Counted from the first letter of the stretch, positions 34,228 to 43,848 are shown. The stretch: DNA of 64,000 nt from Marinomonas communis (GCF_004363305.1 NZ_SNZA01000003.1:186001-250000); one strand, 5' to 3'. Notes: generated from the letters alone by a model not told the origin. Program-made: numbers and translations.

Positions 34228-35241
34228 TTAAAGTTTAGACCATTGGATAAGGCTGCCTGAGTGGATACTCAAACGCTCTTGTATGTCTTCATTCATTACC
34301 AAACCTGCCACTTGAGGTTCGGCTTGGGCGCAAGTAACGCGAAAATCGGATAAATGTCCCGCCGCAACCAGGTACGACTCTTCGCTGCTAAAGTTCGGAT
34401 CAACAAAGGCCTTACCTTGGCGTTGCTCTGAGACTGTTTTTAAGTCATCAATTTTGGCTTCAATGGTAGGACCTGCATCGAATGGGTCGATGTAGTCTCG
34501 GAACACAAAGCCTTCTTCGAGCAGAATATTTGCCACTTGCTCTGAATCTTGGTGAATCACACCGATGCATTCTTGGGCGTCTTCAGGCAGCGTTGGCACA
34601 TAAATCGGGTAGCGTGGCATGAGTTCAGCAATAAAATGCTTATTACTAATACCAGACAGGTAATCGGCTTTCTTGAAATCCATGCTAAAGAAGTGTCGGC
34701 CTAAGGCTTCCCAGAACGCTGAATACCCCTTGTGATCGCTTTCACCACGGATCTCAGCAAAGATTTTAGGAGTGAAACGATCTGGGTGGCGTGCAATAAA
34801 CAGTAAGCGTGCGCGGGACAGCAGAGATAAGGCTTCGTGTGTTTGGTGTGCCTTATCCAAGACCATAGCATTTAAACGGCTGGTACCACTGTAATCTTGG
34901 CATAGAAACAGCGCTGGAATGCGGTTATGAATCTGTAGCTGAGGGGAAGCGTGTACCACATCATCAATACGATAACTGTAGAACGGCGTATCGATTCCCA
35001 CCATGGCATCGATGGAACAGGTGCCAACGATCTCTTGGGTTTTCTGTTCCACCATGACAAACAAGTAGGACTCTTGACCAGGCTGAACCACATCGCTCAA
35101 GAGCGATTGGCGCGAGGTAGCGATCTTGTCATTTAAACGCTCACGGTTCGCAGGGAAGTTAGTAATACCGATCCCTGCATGACGAGCTAAGCGCTCTAAT
35201 GCGGGTAAATCAGGGAAATCAGCGGGTCGAACTAAATACAC
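34228..35241 (-). CDS. aruF: Arginine N-succinyltransferase, alpha-type subunit (AruF)
   Basis: First gene of the arginine degradation operon and partner of AruG. The 337-residue protein shows the same fold blocks as AruG (SYLFVMVEQKTQEIVGTCS, FYSYRIDDVVHASPQLQIHN, FDAGPTIEAKIDDLKTV). It starts YLVRPADFPDLPALERLA after a GTG initiator at 35241, with AAAGGAG seven bases before it. The 135-base gap to the divergent DUF1653 gene holds a 12-bp palindrome that may be an operator. AruE (succinylglutamate desuccinylase) is not nearby. Confidence 0.93.
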   Translation of the reverse strand: MYLVRPADFPDLPALERLARHAGIGITNFPANRERLNDKIATSRQSLLSDVVQPGQESYLFVMVEQKTQEIVGTCSIDAMVGIDTPFYSYRIDDVVHASPQLQIHNRIPALFLCQDYSGTSRLNAMVLDKAHQTHEALSLLSRARLLFIARHPDRFTPKIFAEIRGESDHKGYSAFWEALGRHFFSMDFKKADYLSGISNKHFIAELMPRYPIYVPTLPEDAQECIGVIHQDSEQVANILLEEGFVFRDYIDPFDAGPTIEAKIDDLKTVSEQRQGKAFVDPNFSSEESYLVAAGHLSDFRVTCAQAEPQVAGLVMNEDIQERLSIHSGSLIQWSKL

Positions 35242-35268
35242 CTAGACGCTCCTTTTGTATAAGCGGAC

Positions 35269-35280
35269 AATAGATCTATT
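35269..35280. promoter_or_regulatory. 12-bp perfect palindrome upstream of aruF
   Basis: AATAGATCTATT lies 28-39 bases before the aruF start codon, in a position suited to a repressor or activator site for the arginine operon. No known consensus is matched with confidence. Confidence 0.3.
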
Positions 35281-35376
35281 ATCGTTAATGGTCTGTGATT
35301 GGGATAGGTATGAAGTTTCGTAATTGCGACCTAGCGTTCAAAAACCGAGACATTTCACGTCGAATTTAGGTAAATC

Positions 35377-35619
35377 ATGAAAAAAACAACGTTAAAGCCA
35401 GGTGTGTACCGTCATTACAAAGGGGCGGAATATTGGGTCGAACGTGTGGCAAAACACAGTGAAACAGAAGAAGAGCTGGTGGTATACCAAGCACTGTACG
35501 GGGATTACAGCTGGTGGGTACGACCTAAGAGCATGTTTTTGGAAAGTGTAGAGATTGAGGGGGAAACAATCCCTCGATTTGACTGGATTCGAGCCGAGCT
35601 TGACACGTCATCCAAATAA
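35377..35619 (+). CDS. DUF1653 domain protein
   Basis: A small 80-residue protein starting MKKTTLKPGVYRHYKGAEYWV. The pattern PGVYRHYKG...Y...VAKHSETEEELVVYQALYGDYSWWVRP matches DUF1653, a compact domain of unknown function common in proteobacteria. It is expressed divergently from aruF and ends before a strong terminator. No signal peptide or membrane segment. Confidence 0.82.
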   Translation: MKKTTLKPGVYRHYKGAEYWVERVAKHSETEEELVVYQALYGDYSWWVRPKSMFLESVEIEGETIPRFDWIRAELDTSSK

Positions 35620-35630
35620 ACAGTTTAGAC

Positions 35631-35665
35631 AAGCAAGGGCTCCATAGGGAGCCCTTGCTTATTTT
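35631..35665 (+). terminator. Terminator after the DUF1653 gene
   Basis: 13-bp perfect stem (35631-35643 with 35648-35660), 4-base loop, then ATTTT. It lies between two convergent genes and may act on both. Confidence 0.75.
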
Positions 35666-35671
35666 AGTGGT

Positions 35672-37042
35672 TTAGAACACCAGATGTGCGACACCGGCGA
35701 TCACAGGCAGTGTGATCAAGGTGCGTAAGATAAAGATGATAAACATTTCCAGTAAGTTGATTGGGATTCGGCTGCCTAGAATCAAAGCGCCGACTTCAGA
35801 CAGATAAATCAACTGGGTGATGGACACCGCCGCGATGACAAAGCGTGTCATTTCGCTTTCGATAGAGGCTGCCATAATCGAAGGAATGAACATGTCGGCA
35901 AAACCAACCACTAGCGTCTCAGAGGCTTTGACAGCTTCAGGGATCGATAGCAGTTCCAGTAGTGGCACAAATGGTTGCCCTAGAATGCTGAATACGCTCG
36001 TGTTTTCAGCAACGATTAACGCCAGTGTGCCAATGGCCATGACCACAGGCAGTACACAAAAGACCATTTCTGCTGCGTTCTTAGCACCATCGACTAACAC
36101 CGCTTTGGCACCACGACTTTGTTCTGCCCGTGCAATGGCTCCTTGAATACCTAAGCTCCACAACTCTTTCATGGACTTGCTTGCTAATTCACAGGTTTCA
36201 GCTTGCTCGCCATTTAGGTAGGCATTGGCTTTCCAGCGCAAAGGAGGAAGTCTTGGAATGATCAAGGCAGCGATAAACCCTGCTAATGAAACGGCAAAGT
36301 AGAAGGGCAGAAATAAATGCTCTAGCTCAACTTGCGACACGACAACTAGGGCAAAGCTGATGGATACGGCTGAAAAGGTGGTGGCGATCACCGCGGCTTC
36401 TCGCTTGGTATACATGTTTTGTTCGTATTGCTGGTTGGTGAGCATGATGCCGACCGTACCATCGCCAAGCCATGAGGTAATACAGTCAATGGATGAGCGA
36501 CCAGGCAAGTTAAACAGTGGGCGCATAACTTTACTCATGAGACTGCCAGTTAGTTCTAATAGCCCGAAGTCGAGTAGTAATGGCAGTAGTAAGCCAGCAA
36601 ATAAGAATACGGATAACAGCGTTGGCATGAGCTCTTTTAATACCAGCCCGCCGGTGTATTCGTGCCAAATCAATTCTGGACCGACGCCATTCACGGTCAT
36701 CACAGCAAAAACAGCTCCTAGTACTCTTAAGATCAGCCATGGGTAACTGGTGAGGAATAAGGTGCTCAATAATGCTTTATCGTGCAATGGCTTAAAAACA
36801 GTGGTGATGACAGACAGTGCTGCGGCGATACAGATAAGCCCTGTTACCACAGTGGGTGCCGACGCGCCTAATAAGGCTTTAAATTCACTTGCGAGGATAG
36901 CGATGGGGATGGTGACACCGTCTTCATAGGCTATGGGTGTCATAAACAAGAGTAGGCCTAGTAGAGACGGGATGATAAACATCCAAATGCTAGCGCGATT
37001 TGGGCTGGCGTCCTCGTAAGAGGCGCTGACTTTATTCGACAT
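35672..37042 (-). CDS. YjiH-type membrane protein with Gate domains
   Basis: An integral inner-membrane protein of 456 residues with about ten hydrophobic segments. It resembles the YjiH family (nucleoside-recognition Gate domains), with LMSKVMRPLFNLPGRSSIDCITSWLGDGTVG (quoted in part: FNLPGRSSIDCITSWLGDG) and FADMFIPSIMAASIESEMTR. The family is thought to transport small molecules, but substrates are not established. It lies beside the arginine catabolic genes, so a role in amino-acid movement is possible. That is only inference, because a terminator-like hairpin and DUF1653 separate them. A LysR gene lies upstream on the same strand. Confidence 0.8.
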   Translation of the reverse strand: MSNKVSASYEDASPNRASIWMFIIPSLLGLLLFMTPIAYEDGVTIPIAILASEFKALLGASAPTVVTGLICIAAALSVITTVFKPLHDKALLSTLFLTSYPWLILRVLGAVFAVMTVNGVGPELIWHEYTGGLVLKELMPTLLSVFLFAGLLLPLLLDFGLLELTGSLMSKVMRPLFNLPGRSSIDCITSWLGDGTVGIMLTNQQYEQNMYTKREAAVIATTFSAVSISFALVVVSQVELEHLFLPFYFAVSLAGFIAALIIPRLPPLRWKANAYLNGEQAETCELASKSMKELWSLGIQGAIARAEQSRGAKAVLVDGAKNAAEMVFCVLPVVMAIGTLALIVAENTSVFSILGQPFVPLLELLSIPEAVKASETLVVGFADMFIPSIMAASIESEMTRFVIAAVSITQLIYLSEVGALILGSRIPINLLEMFIIFILRTLITLPVIAGVAHLVF

Positions 37043-37236
37043 CTTGTGGTCCTTTTCCTAATGATTCTTTTAATAATTTTTGGTGGGGCAATACTAACTT
37101 TCGAAGCTGTGATGGCAATTTATTTCAAGTAATGCGGACAGAAAACGTTATCTTTGGTCGCATTATCAAAGGTTTTTCAGAGAAGTCGAGAAAAGTTATA
37201 AAAAACTGACTTTTTGGTTAAATACTAGGCGGAACC

Positions 37237-37267
37237 ATAAAAAAAGAGCTTCCTAGGAAGCTCTTTT
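37237..37267 (-). terminator. Terminator of the LysR gene
   Basis: AAAGAGCTTCC...GGAAGCTCTTT is nearly a perfect palindrome. On the minus strand it is followed by a run of seven U. Lies about 27 bases past the LysR stop codon. Confidence 0.85.
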
Positions 37268-37293
37268 GCAGAATGAAGCACCTTAATCCGAGG

Positions 37294-38271
37294 TTACTCG
37301 TCGTTAAAAATCCATGGCGAAGAATGCATAAAAGACACAATCTGTTCCCTGAACCAACGGTGGGCTGGATCTTTGTCAAAGCGTTCATGCCAGCACAACT
37401 GAATCGGATGACGACCATTGTAAGGGTCAGCTTCAACCGCATCCGCAGGTAATGGTAGAACTTTGACATTGGAGAAGCCTTCTTTGCAGGCGGAGATGTT
37501 GGAGAACATCGTGCCCAGCTGCGCAGAGCCAATTAATGCCATGCCGCGTTTGACCGCTTCAATGGCCACAGCAATACTGTCGGTCTCGATCTTTGGCTCA
37601 ATGACGTAGCCAATCTTCTCTAGCTTCTCAATGGTGACACTGGTGGTAGCGCTGTGGAAGTTACGGATGTTGAACACAACGGTCTTGTGGTCCAGCAGAT
37701 CTTTGAGCATCACTTCATCTTTGTAATAAAGAGGGTGGGCTTCACTTAAGATAACGCAGGCATCCATCGTGCCGATTAGCTTGCTGCGAATATTGTTCGG
37801 CGTGGATTCGGCATTAATGATGCCGACATCGGCTCCGTTGAGCAGATCATCAAAGCCATCATCGCTCCAGTTACTGGTCATCAGGCGAATATTAGGCGCT
37901 TGATAGTGAAGCATCGCCAACAGTGGTTCAATAAACGTCAGCAGCAGCTCCTCATCCGCTTTGATACTAAAGCGGCGTTTTAAAGTCGCCTGATCAAAAT
38001 GAGCCGGCTGTAACAGGCTAGACATGGAGCCTAAAATGGGGGTGATTTGCTCATGCAGTTCATAAGCTCGAGACGTCGGGCTTAAACCGTAGGCTTGTCG
38101 AGTAAAGAGTGGGTCTTTGAACAATTCTCGTAGTCGTTGTAAAGACTTACTGAGAGCGGGTTGAGTCACCCCTAATCGTTCTGCAGCACGTGACACACTG
38201 CATTCTTCCAATATCACTTCGAATGACACCAAGAGTTTGATGTCGAGTTTTAGTAAATCATCTATTTGCAT
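37294..38271 (-). CDS. LysR family transcriptional regulator
   Basis: A DNA-binding regulator with the N-terminal winged helix-turn-helix (about residues 14-58, SVSRAAERLGVTQPALSKSL) and a C-terminal effector domain (about 85-310, starting FSIKADEELLLTFIEPLLA). The frame is open back to a TTG at 38283. ATG 38271 (MQIDDLLKLDIKLLV) is preferred, giving 325 residues. Its layout resembles the NodD/LeuO/NahR-like subgroup. Candidate targets are the RND pair upstream or the YjiH gene downstream on the same strand, neither divergent from it, so the target is open. Confidence 0.88.
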   Translation of the reverse strand: MQIDDLLKLDIKLLVSFEVILEECSVSRAAERLGVTQPALSKSLQRLRELFKDPLFTRQAYGLSPTSRAYELHEQITPILGSMSSLLQPAHFDQATLKRRFSIKADEELLLTFIEPLLAMLHYQAPNIRLMTSNWSDDGFDDLLNGADVGIINAESTPNNIRSKLIGTMDACVILSEAHPLYYKDEVMLKDLLDHKTVVFNIRNFHSATTSVTIEKLEKIGYVIEPKIETDSIAVAIEAVKRGMALIGSAQLGTMFSNISACKEGFSNVKVLPLPADAVEADPYNGRHPIQLCWHERFDKDPAHRWFREQIVSFMHSSPWIFNDE

Positions 38272-38286
38272 CGTTCTATCCAAATT

Positions 38287-38309
38287 ACCTCGGCCTATTA
38301 GGCCGAGGT
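38287..38309 (-). terminator. Hairpin after the RND transporter gene
   Basis: ACCTCGGCC (38287-38295) pairs with GGCCGAGGT (38301-38309). On the minus strand it is followed by AATTTGG, a weak U-run. Probably ends the efflux operon just before the LysR gene. Confidence 0.5.
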
Positions 38310-38319
38310 AGACGGGCGA

Positions 38320-41300
38320 TTAACCGTTAAAATCGCTCATTTTTCGATACTTCACTCGATGCAAGATTACGTAGAAAACTGGTACTGCAATCAGCGTTAG
38401 GATGGTCGCAAAGCCCAAACCAAACGCAATGACCACGGCCATGCCTTCGAAAAATGCATCGTATAACAACGGTACCATGCCAAGAATGGTGGTAATCGCT
38501 GCCATGCAGACAGGTCGTACACGACTGACTGCGGATTTGAAGATCGCTTCGTAGGTTTCCGTTCCTTGTGCGAGCTCATAGTTAATTTGATCTGCCAAAA
38601 CGATGCCGTTTTTCACAATCATCCCAGACAAACTTAAGAAGCCAAGCAGCGCCATAAAGCTAAACGCAGCATTCATAATAAGTAATCCGGACGACACACC
38701 GATTAAGGCTAGCGGAACACAGAACCAAATGACGAGTGGAACGCGCACAGAGTTAAACAACAATATCGTTATGATAAACATGAACAAGTAGCCCATGGGA
38801 AGCGACGTAAAGATGTTTGCTTGCGCATCCGTACTACTTTCATATTCTCCCCCCCATTCCATGCTATATCCTGGAGATAAAGGAATATTTTCGACTTCTG
38901 CACGAATACGACCAAACACGGCCATCGCTGTTTCATCCCCTAAAATAAGCGGGTCAGCTTTGACGGTAATGGTACGTTTACGGTCACGACGCTCGATAAT
39001 TGGATCTTCCCAAACGGTTTCAAAACCGTCGACTAGGTTAGAGACCGATACATAAGCACCTGTAGTTGGGCTATAGATTTGCAAGTCTCGAACAAGATCA
39101 ATCGACACACGCTCGTTTTCAGGCACGGTTTGAATGATTGGCAATAAATCTGTGCCATCACGGTAGGTGCCGATTTGCGAGCCAGTAAAGTTGGTCAGCA
39201 GAACTTCATCAAGATCGCTCTTATTAATTCCCAAACGTCGCGCTTGTGCATCATTAAAGATAGGACGAAGTACTTTCACAGGCTGGCGCCAATCGTCTTT
39301 GATGTTCTCAAGGCCACCATCAGCACGGTAAATATCCTGCACTTGAGCACTTAGCTGACGCAACACATCTGGATCAGGGCCACTGAATCGAGCTTCAATC
39401 TTGGCACCTGTTGAGGGGCCTAATTGCAAACGCTGTAACTTAAATTCAATGTCTGGATACTTAGTCGACATGCGTTGGTAAATGTCTTCCATCAATGGTG
39501 GAATATCATCACCGGTTTTAGCTCGGACAATAAATTGGGCATAACTGGTGTCCGTTTGTTCCGCTTCATAGGTCAGCATGAAACGCAGAGCGCCTTGCCC
39601 CGTCGTGCTGGTAATGAACTCGATGCGCTCATCCCCAAGTAAATCCGCCTCAATCTCATTAACCTTATCGTAGGTCGCATTGATGTGCGTCCCTTCAGGC
39701 ATATTGATATCAAGGTAGAACATCGGCGTAGTGGATGGCGGGAAGAAAGCTTGCTTAACAAATTGGAATGCCCAGCCTGAAACCAATAGCGCACCGACTA
39801 AGCTAATCACGGTTAACCAGCGGAAATGCATGGCTTTGTCGAGTAGCCATTTGTAGCCGACGAATAAAAAGCCTTTGTAAGGGTCTTGCTCTTCCTCTGC
39901 CGCCATGGCTTCTTTGTTCTCTTTGAAAAACAGGTCACAAAAGAAAGGCGTCAAGGTAATAGCTGTCACCCAACTTAGCATTAGGGAGATCAGCAACACA
40001 TAGAATAATGAGCCAACAAACTCACCGACAGAGTCAGGCGATAGACCAATAGGTGCGAATGCCGTCACAGCAATGACGGTGGCACCGAGTAGGGGCCATT
40101 TAGTCTGCTTGACCACACTTGAGGCGGCTTCAAATTTTGATTGACCGCGATGCAGCCCGATCAAAATACCTTCCGTGACGACAATGGCGTTATCCACCAA
40201 CATCCCCAAGGCAATGATAAGCCCCCCTAAGGAGATACGTTGTAGGTTAATGCTGAAGTATTCCATGACAATAAAGGTGCCAAGGATGGTGAGCAGCAGG
40301 ATTAAACCAATCAAGATGCCTGAGCGGACGCCCATAAATACCAGCAAGACCAAGATAACAATGCCAACGGCTGCAGCAAGGTTCGACAAAAAGTTGGTTA
40401 CGGATTTTTCAACTTCCTTAGATTGGAAGTACACCGTGTCCATGCTGATGCCGACTGGTTGTTGGTATTCTAATTCGTGAAGGCGTGCTTCAATATGCTT
40501 GCCGACATCTACTACGTTGACGTTGTTACTAAATGAAATCCCGAGCAGTAACGAACTGGCACCATTGAAGTTGACCATGTGCGTTTGTGGGTCTTTGTAT
40601 TCACGTTTGACCGTGGCAACGTCACTTAAGCGTATCAGGTTACCCTGTCCAGGTGAGCCAACAATCAGGTTTTCCAGCTCTGAAATATCGTTGAATTCAC
40701 CGGTCGGGCTGATGCGGATGTAGTCCGTACCTACCTGTACTTTACCGGCATTAGATACCACGTTCTGGTTTGCTAGTAGTGATTGCAACTGGCTTGGCGA
40801 AACGCCCATGGTCGCTAGTTTGGAGCGCGAAATCTCGATGGTCACTTGCTCGGCTTGTTCCGCTGCCACCTCGACTTTGGCGACACCGTCGACCAGCACT
40901 AACTCACGTTTTACGTAATCAACGTAGTTTTCCAGGTCTTTATACGGGTAGCCTTCACCGTGAACGGCCAGCATAATGCCATATACATCACCAAAGTCAT
41001 CGACTACGACGGGCGTCGATACGCCGCTTGGGAAGCTCCCTTGCATATCGCGGATCTTTTTGCGCACCTCGTCCCAAATTTGCTTGAGCTGTTCGGCACG
41101 GTAGGTGTCTTTAATGGTGATTTGTACTTTTGAGTAGCCACCTTTAGAGGTTGATTTTATTTCATCAACGTAAGGCAGGTTTTGTAATTCCAGCTCAATT
41201 GGATAGGTAACTTCCTCTTCCACTTGTTCTGGGCTAGCGCCTGGGTATTGCGTAATCACCAGTGCGTCTTTAATGGTGAATTCAGGGTCTTCTAGTTGAC

Positions 41301-41415
41301 CCAATTTGGTAAAGGCTAGAGCTCCACCGATCAGTAAAATCAGTGTAACGAGCCAACTAGAAACTTTACGTTCAATAAAATAGCCGGCAATGTTCAACTT
41401 AGATTCCTCGCTCAC
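38320..41415 (-). CDS. RND efflux transporter, inner-membrane permease
   Basis: A 1031-residue proton-driven trimeric exporter of the AcrB-like superfamily with 12 membrane segments and two large periplasmic loops. The TM4 motif reads GMLVDNAIVVTEG, with D408-N409 where AcrB has D407-D408. The TM10 lysine motif SGMIVKNGIVLAD is intact. The protein belongs to the broader VexF/TriC-type group rather than strict AcrB. The start is a GTG at 41415 that overlaps the end of the adaptor gene by 17 bases, so the two are coupled. No outer-membrane channel gene is adjacent; a TolC-type partner must be elsewhere. Confidence 0.93.
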   Translation of the reverse strand: MSEESKLNIAGYFIERKVSSWLVTLILLIGGALAFTKLGQLEDPEFTIKDALVITQYPGASPEQVEEEVTYPIELELQNLPYVDEIKSTSKGGYSKVQITIKDTYRAEQLKQIWDEVRKKIRDMQGSFPSGVSTPVVVDDFGDVYGIMLAVHGEGYPYKDLENYVDYVKRELVLVDGVAKVEVAAEQAEQVTIEISRSKLATMGVSPSQLQSLLANQNVVSNAGKVQVGTDYIRISPTGEFNDISELENLIVGSPGQGNLIRLSDVATVKREYKDPQTHMVNFNGASSLLLGISFSNNVNVVDVGKHIEARLHELEYQQPVGISMDTVYFQSKEVEKSVTNFLSNLAAAVGIVILVLLVFMGVRSGILIGLILLLTILGTFIVMEYFSINLQRISLGGLIIALGMLVDNAIVVTEGILIGLHRGQSKFEAASSVVKQTKWPLLGATVIAVTAFAPIGLSPDSVGEFVGSLFYVLLISLMLSWVTAITLTPFFCDLFFKENKEAMAAEEEQDPYKGFLFVGYKWLLDKAMHFRWLTVISLVGALLVSGWAFQFVKQAFFPPSTTPMFYLDINMPEGTHINATYDKVNEIEADLLGDERIEFITSTTGQGALRFMLTYEAEQTDTSYAQFIVRAKTGDDIPPLMEDIYQRMSTKYPDIEFKLQRLQLGPSTGAKIEARFSGPDPDVLRQLSAQVQDIYRADGGLENIKDDWRQPVKVLRPIFNDAQARRLGINKSDLDEVLLTNFTGSQIGTYRDGTDLLPIIQTVPENERVSIDLVRDLQIYSPTTGAYVSVSNLVDGFETVWEDPIIERRDRKRTITVKADPLILGDETAMAVFGRIRAEVENIPLSPGYSMEWGGEYESSTDAQANIFTSLPMGYLFMFIITILLFNSVRVPLVIWFCVPLALIGVSSGLLIMNAAFSFMALLGFLSLSGMIVKNGIVLADQINYELAQGTETYEAIFKSAVSRVRPVCMAAITTILGMVPLLYDAFFEGMAVVIAFGLGFATILTLIAVPVFYVILHRVKYRKMSDFNG

Positions 41416-42505
41416 GCTTCCATGGACGTACTTTCTGATTCGCGGTCAAACCATGCACTCCAGCCGCAACGACTTGCTCACCTGGATTAATACCAGAAAG
41501 GATTTCAATACTGTCTTGGGTCATGTCGCCAAGCGTCACTGGACGTGGGGTAACGGTGCCTTGCTGTTCGTTGTAAACCCAAACAATACTCTGGCTGCTT
41601 CCTTCCGTACCTTGGTGACGCATGACGGCTTCAATAGGAACCGTTATATGAGTTGGCTGACCACTGATCTTGCTGATGTCCAAATCGACAGTAGCGGTCA
41701 TGCCTGGTAACAGGTTGATGTCGGCCTTATCGGTATTTAGTAGTGAGATCGTCGCGTCGTAAGATTTCGTTGTACTGTCTGGCGTGGTGCGATGCTCTTT
41801 GTAGACGCCTTCAAAAGTTTGAGATGGAACAGCATCGATAGAAACCGTTGGGTGGTATTGCAAAGCAACCTTTTGAATATTCGCCACTAAGCGCTCAGGA
41901 ATTTGGAATTCAACATCCATTTGTTCAATGTTTTGAATGTGCAAAATAGTTTGTGTCGCGCCAACGTACTCATAGTTTTCAATGCTTAACGATGCAATGA
42001 CACCATCATACGGAGCACGTAATACACTGTAATTTAACTGGTTTTTCGCGCTTTCAAGAGCGTTTGCCGTTTGGTCTAAAGTGGCTTTCGCTTCATCAAA
42101 TTGTGCTTGGGTGGTCGCTTTGCGAGAGAGCATTGTCTTGATGCGATCGAACTGCGCTTTGGCCAGTTTGTAGTTGGCTTCGGAGAGCTCCACTTGCAAC
42201 TGGTAATCGGTCGGATCCAGCGAAGCGAGTACTTGCCCGCGTTTGACGCGCTGACCTTCTTTTACATCTAGCTTGGTGACTTGCCCGCCAACACGGAAGG
42301 CTAGGTCCGCTTCATCACTGGCTTTTAGTTCAGCAGGGAAGTGTCGAATGCTGACTAAGTCCGTCGCATCTACTGTAAACAGTTTGACAGGGCGAATGAC
42401 CGCTTCTGTCTGTTGCGGTGTGTCTTCTGAGCCGCAAGCAGTCAGTAGTAATGCGCTTGTTAAAGCAAGCACGATTGGCTTAAAGCCTAGGAATGGGCGA
42501 ACCAT
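41399..42505 (-). CDS. RND efflux periplasmic adaptor lipoprotein
   Basis: The membrane-fusion partner of the RND permease. The frame extends upstream to 42538. ATG 42505 (MVRPFLGFKPIVLAL) is preferred because GGAGG stands seven bases before it and a lipoprotein signal follows at once, with lipobox LTAC at 21-24 (Gly at +2, outer-leaflet sorting not blocked). The rest has the usual order: beta-barrel/lipoyl (FRVGGQVTKLDVKEGQRVKRGQVL is one block, quoted in part as LDVKEGQRVKRGQVLASLDP), an alpha hairpin, a second lipoyl half (LRAPYDGVIASLSIENYEYV) and a membrane-proximal domain. 368 residues. Confidence 0.92.
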   Translation of the reverse strand: MVRPFLGFKPIVLALTSALLLTACGSEDTPQQTEAVIRPVKLFTVDATDLVSIRHFPAELKASDEADLAFRVGGQVTKLDVKEGQRVKRGQVLASLDPTDYQLQVELSEANYKLAKAQFDRIKTMLSRKATTQAQFDEAKATLDQTANALESAKNQLNYSVLRAPYDGVIASLSIENYEYVGATQTILHIQNIEQMDVEFQIPERLVANIQKVALQYHPTVSIDAVPSQTFEGVYKEHRTTPDSTTKSYDATISLLNTDKADINLLPGMTATVDLDISKISGQPTHITVPIEAVMRHQGTEGSSQSIVWVYNEQQGTVTPRPVTLGDMTQDSIEILSGINPGEQVVAAGVHGLTANQKVRPWKRERGI

Positions 42506-42535
42506 GAATCCTCCATGAGAAGTGGAATAATTGAA

Positions 42536-42566
42536 CAAGAATAACTCGATTTTATATCTATTCTTG
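42536..42566. promoter_or_regulatory. Inverted repeat upstream of the RND operon
   Basis: CAAGAATA (42536-42543) and TATTCTTG (42559-42566) are separated by 15 bases, 31-61 bases before the adaptor start. It has the form of a TetR- or LysR-type operator. No regulator gene adjoins on this side. Confidence 0.35.
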
Positions 42567-42655
42567 AGCGTTATGAATTTGCGAATCGCTATGCAAGATA
42601 TTCTCCTGGGTTATTTCTTGAACGAAAATACCTCTATTTTTAGTTATAAGCCCGT

Positions 42656-43717
42656 TTAAACATGGATCTCCTGGCTTTTAACCTGGAAGCGGCCGCTGTC
42701 TTTGGCTTGATACAAAAAGGTGTCCACTCTTGCTATTGCATGATGAATAGGTTCATTTTCAATGATCTGAATCAGACCGAAGCTGCAGGTAATAGAGCGA
42801 TCTACCCCCTGAACTTTCACCATTTCGGGGATCTCTAGACATAGCTCATGAAGTAGCTTCGCAGCCTGTTCTAGTTCTGTTGTAGGGAAGATAAATAGAA
42901 ACTCCTCGCCTCCCCAACGACAACTTGCTGCAGGTGATTTAATGCGCTGTTTCAGTATTTTACTCAATGAAATCAATACATTATCGCCAATCTGGTGGCC
43001 AAATCTGTCATTGATTTGCTTGAAATGGTCGATGTCAGCTAAAGCGATACAAACTGGTTGAGAGTCTGCAGCACAGCTTTTTAAGTATTCCATGCCTCGA
43101 CGCCTATTCATCAGGCCTGTTAGCTCATCTGTTTCCGCTTGTTGTTTCATGTTCGCTACGTTGTGCAGATAGATCAGCCGGACTATGGCAGCAATAATGA
43201 TAAAAGGGATGCTTGCTAAAATGAGATTAAAGACAAATAGCGGGGTATATAAACTGAGATACTCGCTCTTCTCAAAAGGGGCGAAGAGGTTTAATAACAA
43301 AAGAGGAAACAATATCATCCCGAGACACACGTAGCTGGCAACGTTATTACGTGCTGGAATAACACACATCAGTAATACCGCAGGCCATAGGTACAGATGA
43401 AACCCTGCGGCAATACCAAGCTCAATGGTCGCGATGGCGGCGTGAGAAGATATTTCTAATGCAATCAGAAGAATGCTTTCTCGATATCGATGTAGTATGG
43501 TCAAAATGATGGATATCGCCCACGCGACAACGCTAATAACGTTGACAAGAGCAAGCCAGGGCAAGTCTACGACTAAAAATAAGAAAATAAAGCAAACATG
43601 TGCGATCAGCCCGTTGATATTGATAAGCTGTAATGTGGTGGCTTCATCATCGATAATGTGATGACTGCGCTTTCTTAAGTTGTTAAATGCTGTACTTATG
43701 ATGTTGGTACCTGCCAT
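42656..43717 (-). CDS. Membrane-bound diguanylate cyclase (GGDEF)
   Basis: Makes cyclic di-GMP. The N-terminal half (about residues 30-190) has six or so membrane segments and no recognised named sensor domain. The C-terminal GGDEF domain is complete: DELTGLMNRRRG, the metal-binding ADIDHFKQINDRFGHQIGD and the signature GGEEF at 269-273, so catalysis is expected. The inhibitory I-site (RxxD before the signature) is absent; the residues there read KSPAASCRW. At 353 residues it stands alone. Feedback control by product is therefore not expected. Confidence 0.92.
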   Translation of the reverse strand: MAGTNIISTAFNNLRKRSHHIIDDEATTLQLININGLIAHVCFIFLFLVVDLPWLALVNVISVVAWAISIILTILHRYRESILLIALEISSHAAIATIELGIAAGFHLYLWPAVLLMCVIPARNNVASYVCLGMILFPLLLLNLFAPFEKSEYLSLYTPLFVFNLILASIPFIIIAAIVRLIYLHNVANMKQQAETDELTGLMNRRRGMEYLKSCAADSQPVCIALADIDHFKQINDRFGHQIGDNVLISLSKILKQRIKSPAASCRWGGEEFLFIFPTTELEQAAKLLHELCLEIPEMVKVQGVDRSITCSFGLIQIIENEPIHHAIARVDTFLYQAKDSGRFQVKSQEIHV

Positions 43718-43848
43718 ACCTACACCTCTTTTGTTATCACTATGAGTACTGCTCTGGTCAGATAAGTGTAGTCGTTTTTGGCAAGCTAAGTAGATTGTCG
43801 TAGAACTGTATTAACTTTTACACATATATATTCAAACTTGGCACACTG

